NCBI GenBank assembly: GCA_021800645.1
Contig: JAJYYT010000183.1
Span: 1 to 5,007 of the forward strand
Length of the DNA stretch: 5,007 nucleotides
Source: Actinomycetes bacterium
GTDB taxonomy: Bacteria > Actinomycetota > Acidimicrobiia > Acidimicrobiales > RAAP-2
Direction: 5' to 3'
Under the pieces are notes generated by a model. The model saw only the letters and a program-made list of their open reading frames with translations, ran no database searches and was not told the origin of the DNA. Positions 4,689 to 5,007 of the stretch are shown one piece after another (position 1 is the stretch's first letter; each line of letters starts with the position of its first letter). The position numbers were made by a program, and so were the translations under genes.

Positions 4689-5007
4689 CAGCCGTCGAGA
4701 GAGATGATCGTCTTCGGCTGCGGGATCGTGTGGTCGCCTTCGGAGCGAGCGACCGCGGTCCCAAGCGAGAGGAATTCGATCGTGTGGTCGCCCCACATGT
4801 GGCTCTTCTCCTCGAGCCGTACCCCGACGATCCCCGTCGCGCCGAGCTCGTTCGCCTCGTCCTGCATCCGGGTCATCGCCAGCTCGCGGGCTTCGTAGAG
4901 CGCCTGGGTGAAATTCGGCAGCTCGACGTTGCGGCCCGTGCTGCGCAGCGTCTGACCGACTCCGCGATGGGCGATGTGGTAGACGCACGTCCCCATCACG
5001 AGCCCGA
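4688..5007 (-). CDS. YbjQ-like domain protein, 5' end beyond window
   Basis: This is the C-terminal 105 residues of a gene whose start lies off the right edge. The frame is open to position 5007, and the upstream residues GLV-MGTCVY align with GLAAGASFVI of the 2888-3727 protein, so the GTG/ATG at 4994-4999 is an internal codon. It contains the best YbjQ-like match in the window: RNVELPNFTQALYEARELAMTRM, EANELGATGIVGVRLEE and IEFLSLGTAVARSE, then the tail TIPQPKTIISLDG resembling the end of the distal paralogue. It also aligns with that gene at DNA level (compare 3144-3185 with 4896-4937). Its TGA overlaps the next ATG by one base. By analogy with its neighbours a second YbjQ-like unit probably precedes it, but that is not visible. 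Confidence 0.85.
   Translation of the reverse strand, partial: GLVMGTCVYHIAHRGVGQTLRSTGRNVELPNFTQALYEARELAMTRMQDEANELGATGIVGVRLEEKSHMWGDHTIEFLSLGTAVARSEGDHTIPQPKTIISLDG

Noticed and set aside
4689..4988. In-frame N-terminal extension of the middle YbjQ-like protein to 4988
   Set aside because: It would overlap a better-supported coding frame with clear YbjQ motifs; the extension is Arg/Asp/Pro-rich and lacks family similarity.

Overview
The window is GC-rich throughout and densely coding, with GTG starts, weak or absent Shine-Dalgarno sites on some genes, a TrHbO-type truncated haemoglobin very close to the mycobacterial form, and a tRNA-Gly lacking an encoded CCA. Together these point to a chromosomal segment of an Actinomycetota (high-GC Gram-positive) genome. 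I cannot name the class or genus. I see no IS element, CRISPR array, phage integrase or attachment site.

Layout from left to right. (1) A complete ribonuclease Z gene (rnz, minus strand, 38-970) ends near the left edge and is followed by a small GC hairpin. (2) Sixty bases upstream of it lies a minus-strand gene (1031-2035) for a secreted 334-residue collagen-like protein. It has a signal peptide, two copies of a 'GDFYLDT...YGPKT...SL(V/I)G' module around a nine-triplet Gly-X-Y stretch, a small CBM5/12-like module and a C-terminal two-cysteine domain. It has a clear ribosome binding site and a candidate promoter. (3) A noncoding stretch of about 250 bases (2036-2287) holds that promoter, a 13-bp tandem repeat and small hairpins. 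(4) tRNA-Gly(UCC) lies on the minus strand (2288-2358). (5) A divergent promoter region of 107 bp separates it from (6) a plus-strand group II truncated haemoglobin (2466-2852), which looks leaderless. Its 3' end carries a 29-bp tandem duplication that crosses the stop codon. (7) Converging on the globin gene are three consecutive minus-strand genes (partial 4688-5007, then 3753-4688, then 2888-3727). They encode related proteins built from YbjQ-like (DUF74 / 'heavy-metal-binding') domains.

The three-gene YbjQ-like cluster is the most unusual part. The first two visible genes overlap by one base (TGATG), and the third follows after 25 bp with its own ribosome binding site, so they very probably form one operon. 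Each full-length protein contains two YbjQ-like units, and each unit opens with a recurring 'AG-aromatic-x-P' strand motif. The middle protein is strongly diverged, with a glycine/aromatic-rich insert. At least five domain copies lie side by side, which suggests repeated duplication and possibly a hetero-oligomeric assembly of unknown function.

The other genes look like independent units. RNase Z matures the 3' ends of tRNAs lacking CCA, such as the tRNA-Gly encoded here, but the proximity is probably coincidental. The globin is likely involved in oxygen/redox or NO chemistry, and the collagen-like protein is probably exported.
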